Source: an uncultured Acetatifactor sp. (GTDB taxonomy: Bacteria; Bacillota; Clostridia; Lachnospirales; Lachnospiraceae). From it: a stretch of 64,000 nt of DNA. The notes below the pieces were generated by a model. It was not told the DNA's origin. It made no database searches and saw only the letters and a program-made list of their open reading frames with translations. Each line of letters begins with the position of its first letter. Position 1 is the stretch's first letter. Both the position numbers and the translations under genes were made by a program. Shown here piece after piece: positions 1 to 7,945 of this stretch. The stretch covers positions 62,001 through 126,000 of the forward strand of contig CANQNT010000001.1 in NCBI GenBank assembly GCA_947625255.1, given 5' to 3'.

Positions 1-130
1 CAATCTGTCGCGAATTCATCGGCGGCAGCTGCTTTCATGTGTAATTGCGGTATGAGGGTTATCGTTTAGGGGTGAGCATAATCTTTATGGCAATGACGGG
101 CCGGGAAGTATGCGTGTGTTCAATCGCCTC

Positions 131-159
131 TTTACATTCCTCGTCTGATGTGTTAAAAT
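131..159 (+). promoter_or_regulatory. sigma-A promoter of rnpB
   Basis: TTTACA at 131-136 and TAAAAT at 154-159 are separated by 17 bases. The RNase P RNA begins 8 bases after the -10 box, as expected for a stable RNA promoter. Seen directly; assignment is by consensus and position. Confidence 0.75.
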
Positions 160-166
160 CGAGTCC

Positions 167-503
167 GTAAGTGGGACAAATAATCGCGGCTGCCCATAGC
201 GGCAGGTGAGGAAAGTCCGGGCTTCATAGGGCAGGATGCCGGATAACGTCCGGTGGAGGTGACTCCAAGGCCAGTGCAACAGAAATATACCGCCATTCTC
301 ATGGTAAGGGTGGAAAGGCAGCTTAAGAGACTACCGTCCGTCCGGTAACGGGCGGAGCCATGTAAACCCCATCCGAAGCAAGACCAAATAGAAGATCATA
401 GGCTTGCCCGGCCTGTCTTCAGGTAGGTCGCTGGAGGTGTCCGGTAACGGACATCCTGGATAGATGATTATTCGAGACAGAACCCGGCTTATCGTCCCGC
501 TTA
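167..503 (+). ncRNA. rnpB: RNase P RNA, bacterial type A
   Basis: Catalytic RNA of ribonuclease P, which removes 5' leaders from pre-tRNAs. The conserved GAGGAAAGTCCGGGC block lies near 220, followed by ACAGAAATATACCGCC near 280, GTAAGGGTGGAAAGGCAG near 304 and the closing ACCCGGCTTAT near 482. The 5' AAGTGGGAC (169-177) pairs with the 3' GTCCCGCTT (494-502), closing helix P1 and defining both ends. A T-run follows directly at 504-509. The length of about 337 nt fits a Firmicute with a type A fold. A consensus promoter sits just upstream. Identification rests on these universally conserved blocks and is very secure; exact ends are uncertain by a few bases. Confidence 0.96.
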
Positions 504-509
504 TTTTTT

Positions 510-543
510 GAGGTGTTACATATCAGTTGATTTGTAACACCTC
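510..543 (+). terminator. hairpin after rnpB
   Basis: GAGGTGTTACA (510-520) is a perfect 11-bp inverted repeat with TGTAACACCTC (533-543) around a 12-base loop. It lies just after the rnpB T-run. It lacks a long T-tract of its own, so it may be a backup terminator or processing hairpin. Confidence 0.5.
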
Positions 544-709
544 ATGTTTATATCAGGTATCGTACGAAGCGCGGTATCCATGGCCAGTATGAGGACGGCG
601 CGCACCGCACGGCGTGGTATCATTGTTCCTGACAAAAAACTCGCACGGCGTGTTTTCTTTTGTTGGTGTACAGAAAAGCAGGTTTCATAAAACTTTTACA
701 TTCTTGATA

Positions 710-739
710 TTGACAAGGTCGTTTTTTTGATGGAAAATA
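710..739 (+). promoter_or_regulatory. possible promoter of the CobW-family gene
   Basis: TTGACA at 710-715 is followed after 17-18 bases by an AT-rich box (GAAAAT/AAAATA, 733-739). The -35 is perfect, the -10 weak. Between 544 and 709 I see no gene; that stretch holds two copies of GCACGGCGTG (near 605 and 641) without an obvious role. Confidence 0.4.
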
Positions 740-770
740 AATGCGAACTTCAAGGAAAGGAAGGATGGAA

Positions 771-2000
771 ATGACTAAGATTGATGTAGTATCGGGATTT
801 TTGGGAGCCGGTAAGACCACATTGATTAAGAAGCTTTTAAACGAGGCTTTGGATGGCAGCAAGGTGGTGTTGATCGAAAACGAGTTCGGAGAGATCGGTA
901 TTGACGGAGGGTTCCTGAAAGAATCCGGTATTGAGATTAAAGAGATGAATTCGGGATGTATCTGCTGTTCCCTGGTGGGCGACTTCGGAGAGTCCTTAAA
1001 AGAGGTTTTGACCACTTACGCGCCTGAGCGCGTGCTGATCGAGCCTTCAGGAGTAGGCAAGCTTTCCGATGTGCTGAAAGCCGTCGAGGACGTGGCCGAG
1101 GATCTGGACGTAGTCGTCAACAGTGCCGTGGCGGTTGTGGATGCCTCCAAGTGTAAGATGTATATTAAGAATTTCGGTGAATTCTTTATTAATCAGATCG
1201 CGTATGCGGGGACGATTTTGCTGACCCGTGCGGACAAGGTTTCTCAGGAAAAGATGAATGCTTGTGTGGAGATGATCAGAGAGCACAACAAGCTGGCCGC
1301 CATCATCACCACTCCGTTGGATCAGTTGGATGGAAAAGACGTACTGGGGACCATCGAAGGCGCGGACAAGCTGGAAGACTTGCTGGATGAGATGCTGCAG
1401 GAAATCGACGATCATGACGAAGAATGCGAGTGCGGCTGCCATGACCACCACCATCATGATGAGCATGACCACGACCATGATGACCATGACCACGACCATG
1501 AGGGCCATGACCATGAGGGCCATGACCATGAGGGCCACGACCACGAGGATCATGAGCATCATCATGACCACGGGGATCATGACCATGAGAGCCATGACCA
1601 TGAGGGCCGCGATCACGAGGATCATGAGCATCATCATGACCACGGGGATCACGACCATGAGGGCCATGACCATCATCATGACCACGACCATCATCACCAT
1701 GATCATCACCATCATCATGCCGACGAGGTCTTCACAAGTTGGGGCATGGAGACGCCGAACTCCTATTCCAGAGAGGAATTGAGTGCGATCCTCAGTGCCC
1801 TGGATAGCGGCGAATATGGCGCGGTATTACGTGCAAAAGGTATGGTTCCTGCCGGAGACGGCACCTGGCTTTATTACGATTATGTTCCCGAAGAACAGGA
1901 GATTCGCGAGGGTAAGCCAATCGTTACCGGCAAGATCTGTGTTATCGGATCCGAACTGAAAGAAGACAAACTGGCAGAATTGTTCCGCCAGAACTCCTGA
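771..2000 (+). CDS. CobW/COG0523 G3E-family GTPase with His-rich metal-binding insert
   Basis: A 409-residue G3E GTPase of the COG0523 group, whose members are metallochaperones (zinc, cobalt or nitrile hydratase maturation). The Walker A motif GFLGAGKTT is at residues 9-17 and the family signature CxCC (GCICC) at 62-66. About residues 219-317 consist almost only of His, Asp, Glu and Gly, a likely zinc or nickel buffer. The C-terminal CobW_C domain follows (about 320-409). The start is set at 771 because AAGGAAAGGAAGG lies at a good distance; an in-frame ATG at 741 is poorly placed. A second G3E protein follows 94 bases downstream, so the two may work together. A zinc role is inferred from the His tract; no Zur box was identified. 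Confidence 0.9.
   Translation: MTKIDVVSGFLGAGKTTLIKKLLNEALDGSKVVLIENEFGEIGIDGGFLKESGIEIKEMNSGCICCSLVGDFGESLKEVLTTYAPERVLIEPSGVGKLSDVLKAVEDVAEDLDVVVNSAVAVVDASKCKMYIKNFGEFFINQIAYAGTILLTRADKVSQEKMNACVEMIREHNKLAAIITTPLDQLDGKDVLGTIEGADKLEDLLDEMLQEIDDHDEECECGCHDHHHHDEHDHDHDDHDHDHEGHDHEGHDHEGHDHEDHEHHHDHGDHDHESHDHEGRDHEDHEHHHDHGDHDHEGHDHHHDHDHHHHDHHHHHADEVFTSWGMETPNSYSREELSAILSALDSGEYGAVLRAKGMVPAGDGTWLYYDYVPEEQEIREGKPIVTGKICVIGSELKEDKLAELFRQNS
1542..1652 (+). repeat. 72-nt direct repeat inside the His-rich tract
   Basis: A block of about 38 bases beginning CACGAGGATCATGAGCATC at 1542 recurs at 1614, a period of 72 nt (24 codons). It encodes repeated His/Asp/Glu units and is surrounded by shorter GGCCATGACCATGAG repeats, so its length probably varies between strains by slippage. 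Confidence 0.75.
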
Positions 2001-2094
2001 CGGTTATTTTTGACCAATTCTATCTGCCATTTTGTACGCAATCTTATAATGATTTGTATGGAATCCTGTTATGAGAGGAGGTGTCGCGTTCAAT

Positions 2095-3027
2095 ATGAAA
2101 CCGGTTTATGTCATTAATGGTTTTTTGGAAAGCGGCAAGACGGAATTTATCTCCTTTACCCTGGCACAGCCCTATTTCCAGATCAAGGGCAGGACCTTGC
2201 TGCTGCTTTGCGAGGAAGGGGAGGTGGAATATGAAAAGTCTCTTTTGCTGAACAGCCGGACCATCGTGGAGGTGATCGACAAGGAGGAGGACTTCAATCC
2301 CACCCGCTTGACAGAGCTGGAAAAGAAGCACAGGCCTGAGCGTATTATCATAGAATATAATGGAATGTGGAACTTTAAAAACATGAAGCTGCCCTGGTAT
2401 TGGAAGATTGAGCAGCAGATTACCATTATCGATGGTTCCACTTTTCCTATGTATTATACCAATATGCGTTCCCTGCTGGCCGAGATGATCAGGAAATCAG
2501 AGATGATCATTTTCAATCGTTGTGACAATGTAAAGGGAGATTTGAACAATTATAAGCGTAATATCAAGGCGGTCAATCAGGGGGCGGATGTGATCTTCGA
2601 GGATGCCAACGGAGAAATTGACGAGATTCTGGAAGAGGATCTGCCTTATGACCTGACCAGGGAAGAGCTGGAGCTGGACAATAACGGATATGGTATCTGG
2701 TATCTGGATTGTATGGATCACTTGGAGCGTTATCTGGGAAAACGGGTACGGTTTACCGCCATGGTTTTGAAGCCCGACAATTTTCCCAAGGGATACTTTG
2801 TGCCGGGACGGATGGCCATGACTTGCTGTGCGGAGGATATGGCGTTTTTGGGCTATGCCTGTGAATTCCCCGGTGCGGAAGCCTTGAAGCAGCGTGACTG
2901 GGTGGAGGTTACCGCTACCGTGAATAAGGAATACTGGGAAGATTATCAGGGCGAGGGCCCCATTCTTCACGCCGTCCGAGTGGTTAAGACCAAAGCCCCC
3001 AAGGAGGAAGTCATCAGCTTCGCGTAA
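2095..3027 (+). CDS. G3E GTPase fused to a DUF1980/YcgQ-type C-terminal domain
   Basis: A 310-residue protein beginning with a CobW-like GTPase domain: P-loop GFLESGKTEF at residues 9-18 and guanine-specificity motif NRCD in the middle. It lacks the CxCC metal motif of its upstream neighbour. From about residue 215 the sequence changes to an OB-like domain with RMAMTCCAEDMAFLGYACEF, which resembles the conserved CCxxD region of TIGR03943/DUF1980 (YcgQ) proteins that accompany YcgR-type permeases. The start at 2095 has GAGGAGGTG upstream; earlier in-frame codons overlap that site. It probably delivers or senses a metal with the preceding GTPase. The fold comparison is from memory of the family; the exact function is unknown. 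Confidence 0.78.
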   Translation: MKPVYVINGFLESGKTEFISFTLAQPYFQIKGRTLLLLCEEGEVEYEKSLLLNSRTIVEVIDKEEDFNPTRLTELEKKHRPERIIIEYNGMWNFKNMKLPWYWKIEQQITIIDGSTFPMYYTNMRSLLAEMIRKSEMIIFNRCDNVKGDLNNYKRNIKAVNQGADVIFEDANGEIDEILEEDLPYDLTREELELDNNGYGIWYLDCMDHLERYLGKRVRFTAMVLKPDNFPKGYFVPGRMAMTCCAEDMAFLGYACEFPGAEALKQRDWVEVTATVNKEYWEDYQGEGPILHAVRVVKTKAPKEEVISFA

Positions 3028-3199
3028 TTTGGAAGCTGTCCGGACTGTTGGTTTTTGAAGTGTTCAGACGCATGGAGCCGCTGATGCCGCTTTATGTTAA
3101 GGCAGTTGGTGTTCCAGGGCATCATGCGGCGCCGGGATGGCGGAGCTTTTCCGCGTTGTTCCGTCACTTTATAATCATCTGTATAAGGAGAACCCCGTC

Positions 3200-3970
3200 A
3201 TGGCTCTTGCATCGGATAAGGAATTACAGCAGTTAAGAAATCGTTTCCGTGATCTGGCGGAGAAATCCTTTCAACAAAATATGTTCACGTTTACCCCTTT
3301 CCTGGGGCTGAGCGAGCAGGACCTTTTCTGGCAGATGGAGAAGGAATTGCGCTACGCTTCTTATCAGTTCTGGGGAGGGGACGCGGATACGGACCGGAAG
3401 GTTCTTCGTTTTGGCTCCCCGGAGGAGCTGGGGTACGAGGAACCTTTTGCTGTTTCCTGCGTTCATATTCATCCGCTTATGGAGAAATTTGCGGATGAAC
3501 TATCTCATCGGGATTTTTTGGGGGCGCTGATGAATCTTGGAATTGATCGCGGCACGCTGGGGGATATCCGGGTGGGAAACAAGGAGGCCTATCTTTTTTG
3601 TCTGGAAAATGTGGCTTCGTTCATTTGTGACAATTTGTTCCAGGTAAAACATACTCGCGTGCAGTGCGATGTCCTTGTGAAAATGGCTGATTTGCCCAGG
3701 GAGGAGCCGGTTTCCATCACGGTGCAGGTAGCGTCTGAACGGATTGACACAGTATTGGCCAAGGTATATAATCAATCCAGAGGGAACGTGCTGGATTGGT
3801 TCCGGGCGGGCAAGGTTTATGTGGATGGCAGACTTTGTGAGAATAATTCCAGGCTCCTGAAAGTTGGGGAAGCGGTAAACGCCAGGGGCTATGGAAAGTT
3901 TCTTTATCAGGGAGTGCGGTATGAGACCCGCAAGGGGAAACTGAGCGTACTGGTGGATGTCTATCGTTGA
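3200..3970 (+). CDS. ylmH: S4-domain RNA-binding protein, YlmH-like
   Basis: A 256-residue YlmH-like protein. The N-terminal two thirds match the YlmH fold (FLGLSEQDLFWQMEKE near residue 40, GDIRVGNKEAYLF near 120). An S4 RNA-binding domain covers about residues 170-230 (ERIDTVLAKVYNQSRG, then GKVYVDGRLCENNS). YlmH proteins bind stalled 50S-peptidyl-tRNA in ribosome rescue and are usually near division genes; that context is absent here. AAGGAG at 3185-3190 sets the ATG at 3200; the open frame extends upstream to 3137 without a ribosome site. The 172 bases before it show no other gene. Confidence 0.85.
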   Translation: MALASDKELQQLRNRFRDLAEKSFQQNMFTFTPFLGLSEQDLFWQMEKELRYASYQFWGGDADTDRKVLRFGSPEELGYEEPFAVSCVHIHPLMEKFADELSHRDFLGALMNLGIDRGTLGDIRVGNKEAYLFCLENVASFICDNLFQVKHTRVQCDVLVKMADLPREEPVSITVQVASERIDTVLAKVYNQSRGNVLDWFRAGKVYVDGRLCENNSRLLKVGEAVNARGYGKFLYQGVRYETRKGKLSVLVDVYR

Positions 3971-4055
3971 GAACAATAGCTTCCGGATATTTGGGATGCC
4001 TCTGGGAGCCGTGTCCTGCGCATCGATCATTATGGGTGAAAACGAGGGAGATGAG

Positions 4056-4982
4056 ATGTATCAGTATTCATTGACACAGTGGTTGTTTTTCTTCTACTTT
4101 TATTGCTTTTTCGGATGGTGCTTTGAATCTTCATTTGTATCCGTCAAAGAGCGTCGGCTTGTCAACAGAGGCTTTATGAGAGGGCCTTTTCTGCCTCTTT
4201 ATGGCAGCGGCGCCATTATGATGCTTTTGGTGTCCAGGCCTTTTCAGGGAAATATTGTCCTAATCTATTTTGCGGGCTGTGTGGGGGCGACGGCGCTGGA
4301 ATATGTGACCGGGGCGGTGATGGAGGCCTTGTTCAAGGTCCGCTACTGGGATTATTCCAATCAAAAATTCCAACTGCATGGCTATATTTGTTTAAGCTCT
4401 ACGATTGCCTGGGGCTTTTTAACCATTTTGATGACGGAAGTGGTACATAAACCGGTAGAGCGGTTCGCCCTGTCTCTTCCTGAGAATTTATTGAACGTTT
4501 TCGTTACGGTCCTGACCGTGGCGCTCAGTGCCGACTTTGCGTTGTCCTTTAAGGCGGCCATGGATCTGCGGGATGTGCTTCTCAAAATGGAATCCGCCAA
4601 GGAGAATTTGCAGCGGATTCAGAAGCGTCTGGACGTGGTGATTGCGGTTATCGGAGAGGATATCAACAATCGTGTGGGAGAGCTGGAGGAGCGAAAGAAT
4701 CTTGGTTTCGAGGAGCTGAAAGAGAGCCTGGAGGAGCGCTTTGACGGTCTGCATACCGCGGCGCAAAAGTCTTCGGCCTATACGGAGCGTATTAGAGAAG
4801 AGGTTCGGGAGCTTTTGAACCAGTATCACGGCTATGTGACGGAACGCAGCCGGTTAAGCGGACTGCGGGATTTTTTCCAGCGTGATATGATTCTTTCCAA
4901 TCCCACCATGAGTTCCAGGAGATTTGGAGAAGCGTTGGAAGAATTGAAAAAAGTGGTTCAGGAGCGCCGTAAAGGAGAATAA
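4056..4982 (+). CDS. CmpB-type putative ABC transporter permease (PF06541)
   Basis: A 308-residue membrane protein. The first part has four or five hydrophobic segments (about residues 8-25, 55-75, 85-105, 120-145, 150-170) with the PF06541 signatures FFGWCFESSF, VNRGFMRGPFLPLYGSGA and RYWDYS. The second half (about 190-305) is a long charged, helical, probably coiled-coil tail rich in Glu, Arg and Leu. PF06541 is annotated as a putative ABC permease, but no ATPase lies nearby and its function is untested. The ATG at 4056 follows GAGGGAG. Two other proteins of this family lie in the window (18151-18597 and 26110-27390). Confidence 0.8.
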   Translation: MYQYSLTQWLFFFYFYCFFGWCFESSFVSVKERRLVNRGFMRGPFLPLYGSGAIMMLLVSRPFQGNIVLIYFAGCVGATALEYVTGAVMEALFKVRYWDYSNQKFQLHGYICLSSTIAWGFLTILMTEVVHKPVERFALSLPENLLNVFVTVLTVALSADFALSFKAAMDLRDVLLKMESAKENLQRIQKRLDVVIAVIGEDINNRVGELEERKNLGFEELKESLEERFDGLHTAAQKSSAYTERIREEVRELLNQYHGYVTERSRLSGLRDFFQRDMILSNPTMSSRRFGEALEELKKVVQERRKGE

Positions 4983-4996
4983 AAAGCATTTCAGGT

Positions 4997-5027
4997 CATC
5001 CGCTCATTTCCATGGGCGGATGTTTTT
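4997..5027 (+). terminator. rho-independent terminator
   Basis: CATCCGC (4997-5003) pairs with GCGGATG (5016-5022), extended by a wobble and a C-G pair, and five Ts follow. It ends the transcript of the gene stopping at 4982. Confidence 0.85.
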
Positions 5028-5110
5028 CCTTAAACAAATCTTAAAGATTTCCCCTGTTTTTTCTTAAAGGGCTTACGTTGTAAAATAACCGTGAAGGGAC
5101 GAGAAGAGAA

Positions 5111-5809
5111 ATGTATCATATACTGATTTGTGATGATGAAAAGGATATTGTCAATGCCTTGAAAATTTACCTTTCGGATCCGAATTATGTGCTTTTTGCG
5201 GCTTATACGGGAATGGAGGCCCTGAAAGTCATTCGGGAAAACGAGATTCATCTGGTGCTGATGGACATCATGATGCCGGAGATGGATGGCATCTCCGCCA
5301 TGGTCCGGATCAGAGAGCAGAGCAATGTGCCGGTGATTTTGCTGACGGCCAAAAGCGAGGATACGGATAAGATTCTGGGACTGGACGTGGGAGCGGATGA
5401 TTATATCACCAAGCCTTTCAATCCGGTGGAAGTGGCGGCCAGGGTTCGTTCCCAACTGCGCAGATACATGAGGCTGGGCGGAGGACAGATCCGCCAAGAT
5501 CAGCTGCGCATCGGCGGCATCGAGTTGGATGACAAGGAAAAACGTGTCACTTTGGATGGGGAGCCTATCTCGCTGACTCCTACAGAATTCGAGATCTTGA
5601 AGCTTCTGATGCGCAATCCGGGACAAGTGTTTTCCCCCAAGGAGATTTACCAGAGAATCTGGAACGATCTGCCCTATGGGAGCGAAAACACGGTGGCAGT
5701 CCATATCCGGCACCTTAGGGAGAAGCTGGAGATCAATCCTGCGGAGCCGCGGTATCTGAAAGTGGTATGGGGACAAGGCTATAAGATTGAAAGGGGGCCC
5801 CGGGAATGA
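5111..5809 (+). CDS. OmpR/PhoB-family response regulator
   Basis: A 232-residue DNA-binding response regulator, with a receiver domain at 1-115 and a winged-helix output domain at about 130-230. Acidic residues D8 and D9, phospho-acceptor D52 (LVLMDIMMP), T79 and K101 are all in place. The output domain carries LTPTEFEILKLLMRNPGQVF and TVAVHIRHLREKLE. It overlaps the following histidine kinase by 4 nt (ATGA), so the two are translationally coupled. The resemblance to VanR is general; the stimulus and targets cannot be read from the sequence. Confidence 0.93.
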   Translation: MYHILICDDEKDIVNALKIYLSDPNYVLFAAYTGMEALKVIRENEIHLVLMDIMMPEMDGISAMVRIREQSNVPVILLTAKSEDTDKILGLDVGADDYITKPFNPVEVAARVRSQLRRYMRLGGGQIRQDQLRIGGIELDDKEKRVTLDGEPISLTPTEFEILKLLMRNPGQVFSPKEIYQRIWNDLPYGSENTVAVHIRHLREKLEINPAEPRYLKVVWGQGYKIERGPRE

Positions 5810-7803
5810 GAAAGAAGAGACTTCGGGAAAGTGTTTTTTGGAAAAGTGTTTCCTATATCATGGCGGTGATATCCGTGAGTATCATGGCGGTGAGCGCGGC
5901 TCTGTTCCTATCCTTGTCCAGGGAAGGCGTCTATCATCAAACACGGGAGGAAATGCTGGATGAGGCGTTCGGGAACATGGCTTATCGGGACATGACAGAT
6001 ATCATGGAGATGCTTTTAAGCGGACGTGAAGATGAGATCAGAGGCAAATTGAACGGAACCAACGTCCAATGTGAAATTGTTTATCAGCCGGTTGACCGGA
6101 CGAAAAGCTTTTACGACGGTTCACCCGCTGGGTACATCTATGAATTTTTGGTGGATCAGAAATTGGCGGAGCGGATTCATCAGGAGGAGATTTCCGAATC
6201 ATACTCAGAATATTTGGTTACGATTTATCTGCGGGAGGGGTTTCCTTATCGCGATGGTTACAGGGCAATGGCGGAACAGACTGATTTGTTCTATCATATG
6301 TGCGGGATTGTCATTCCCGCCTGCCTGACAAGCGGATTTCTGGCTATAGTGCTGATTCTTTTTCTGGTGTTCAGCGCAGGATATCGGCCCGGATATGAGA
6401 AGCCGGTGGCTGAGGGACTTGCCAGGCTGCCGCTTGACCTTTTGACAGTTGCTTTGGCAGCGGGAGGTGTATATTTTTCCATGTTTTACTGGGAGACGTC
6501 CCGGGATGTGGGCAGAGTCTTCAGCGGCAGAAATGAGCTTCTTTGGGAAATGGCCAGTTTGTTCCTTTTCCTTTGCTGCTGCAGTGCGGCAGGGCTTGGT
6601 TATTTGCTGATCCTGGCGATTCAGGTTAAGACTAAGACTTTCTGGCGGCAAACCCTTGTGGGCAGACTGTATTTCCTGGGGAAAAGAATCCTGCTTTGGT
6701 TCTTGCGGTTGTTGAACAGGCTTTGGAGTTATCTGCCGTTGGTATGGAAGTTTTCATTGCTGGCAGCGGGGGTTTTTCTGGTACAGGGTGTGATCTTATT
6801 TCAAATGATCTATCGAAGAGAAGCATTTTGGGGCTGCGCGTTTCTGGTATTGGAACTGCTCGTGATACTGGTCTTTGTCGTTTATTTTGCCGGAATGCTT
6901 CAGAAGCTGGAAGAGGGCGGCGCGAAGTTGGCGGCAGGACAGCTCCAGTATCAAGTGGATGTATCGGAGATGTTCGGCGAGTGCAAGAAGCACGGCGAGC
7001 ATCTGAACAGCATTGGCGAGAGCATGAACCAGGTGGTGGAGGACCGGATGAAGAGCGAGCGGCTGAAAACGGAGTTGATCACCAATGTTTCCCACGACAT
7101 TAAGACGCCTTTAACCTCCATCATTAACTATACGGATTTGATCGTCAAGGAAAAAACGGAGAATGAAAAGATCATGGAATATTCTCTGGTGCTGAAGCGG
7201 CAGTCCGCCCGCTTGAAAAAGCTGATCGAGGACCTGGTGGAGGTTTCTAAGGTTTCTACCGGCAATGTGGAGGTCCATATGGCTCCCTGCGAGGTGGGAG
7301 TGCTGCTGACGCAGATCGTGGGCGAGTATGAACAGCGCTTGTCCGACCAGGGCTTACTGCTGGTGGCTAAGCAGGCCGAACAGCCGGCCCGGATTATGGC
7401 GGATGGTATGCAGCTGTGGAGAGTTTTTGACAATCTGTTGAATAATATTTTAAAATATGCCCAGCCCAATACCAGAGTCTACCTGATCGTGGAGGAGCAG
7501 GGAGGGATCGTGACGATTTCTTTTAAAAACACCTCCCGTTATCAGTTGGATATCAGTGTTGATGAGCTTAAGGAGCGATTCGTGCGCGGTGACCATTCCA
7601 GAAATACAGAGGGGAACGGATTGGGATTGTCCATCGCCGAGAGTCTGGTCAGGCTCCAGGGCGGGAATATGGAGCTGACCGTGGATGGGGATTTCTTTAA
7701 GGTCCAGGTGTGCTTCCCCAGTCTGCCCAGGGAGGAAATCCTGATACCGCCCCGGGAAACAGAAGAGACGGCAATCTCAAATCCTGGCGGAGCGGCAAAT
7801 TAG
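5806..7803 (+). CDS. sensor histidine kinase, multi-pass
   Basis: A 665-residue membrane kinase partnering the response regulator it overlaps. A first membrane segment at about 14-38 is followed by an extracytoplasmic region (about 40-160), then further hydrophobic segments near 165-190, 205-225, 245-272, 310-335 and 340-362. This is more than the usual two, as in VanS-like kinases of Lachnospiraceae. The H-box SHDIKTPLTS puts the phosphorylated histidine at H430; NNILKYAQP is the N-box and GNGLGLSIAESLVR the G-box. The HAMP-like linker covers about 365-415. A strong terminator follows at 7841-7886, so this is a two-gene operon. Confidence 0.92.
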   Translation: MRKKRLRESVFWKSVSYIMAVISVSIMAVSAALFLSLSREGVYHQTREEMLDEAFGNMAYRDMTDIMEMLLSGREDEIRGKLNGTNVQCEIVYQPVDRTKSFYDGSPAGYIYEFLVDQKLAERIHQEEISESYSEYLVTIYLREGFPYRDGYRAMAEQTDLFYHMCGIVIPACLTSGFLAIVLILFLVFSAGYRPGYEKPVAEGLARLPLDLLTVALAAGGVYFSMFYWETSRDVGRVFSGRNELLWEMASLFLFLCCCSAAGLGYLLILAIQVKTKTFWRQTLVGRLYFLGKRILLWFLRLLNRLWSYLPLVWKFSLLAAGVFLVQGVILFQMIYRREAFWGCAFLVLELLVILVFVVYFAGMLQKLEEGGAKLAAGQLQYQVDVSEMFGECKKHGEHLNSIGESMNQVVEDRMKSERLKTELITNVSHDIKTPLTSIINYTDLIVKEKTENEKIMEYSLVLKRQSARLKKLIEDLVEVSKVSTGNVEVHMAPCEVGVLLTQIVGEYEQRLSDQGLLLVAKQAEQPARIMADGMQLWRVFDNLLNNILKYAQPNTRVYLIVEEQGGIVTISFKNTSRYQLDISVDELKERFVRGDHSRNTEGNGLGLSIAESLVRLQGGNMELTVDGDFFKVQVCFPSLPREEILIPPRETEETAISNPGGAAN

Positions 7804-7840
7804 TTGGTGTTATGTGAACCGGCCCGGATGCCGGGGAGTT

Positions 7841-7886
7841 AAAAAGATTGTTACGGACTTGCAAGAAAGTCTAGAACAATCTTTTT
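7841..7886 (+). terminator. terminator after the two-component operon
   Basis: AAAAAGATTGTT (7841-7852) is perfectly complementary to AACAATCTTTTT (7875-7886), with further pairing inside the loop. The hairpin is symmetrical and could stop transcription in both directions. TATACT at 7895-7900, with an extended TG, may be the -10 of the next operon. Confidence 0.85.
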
Positions 7887-7945
7887 AATTGTGATATACT
7901 GGAAAAGGTTCATATATTTTGGAAATAGTTTCAGGAGGATGTCCC

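Noticed and set aside
1047..1782. Long open frames on both strands across the His-rich tract (223 and 150 residues)
   Set aside because: They are low-complexity shadows of the His/Asp repeats, have no ribosome sites and overlap a clear gene.
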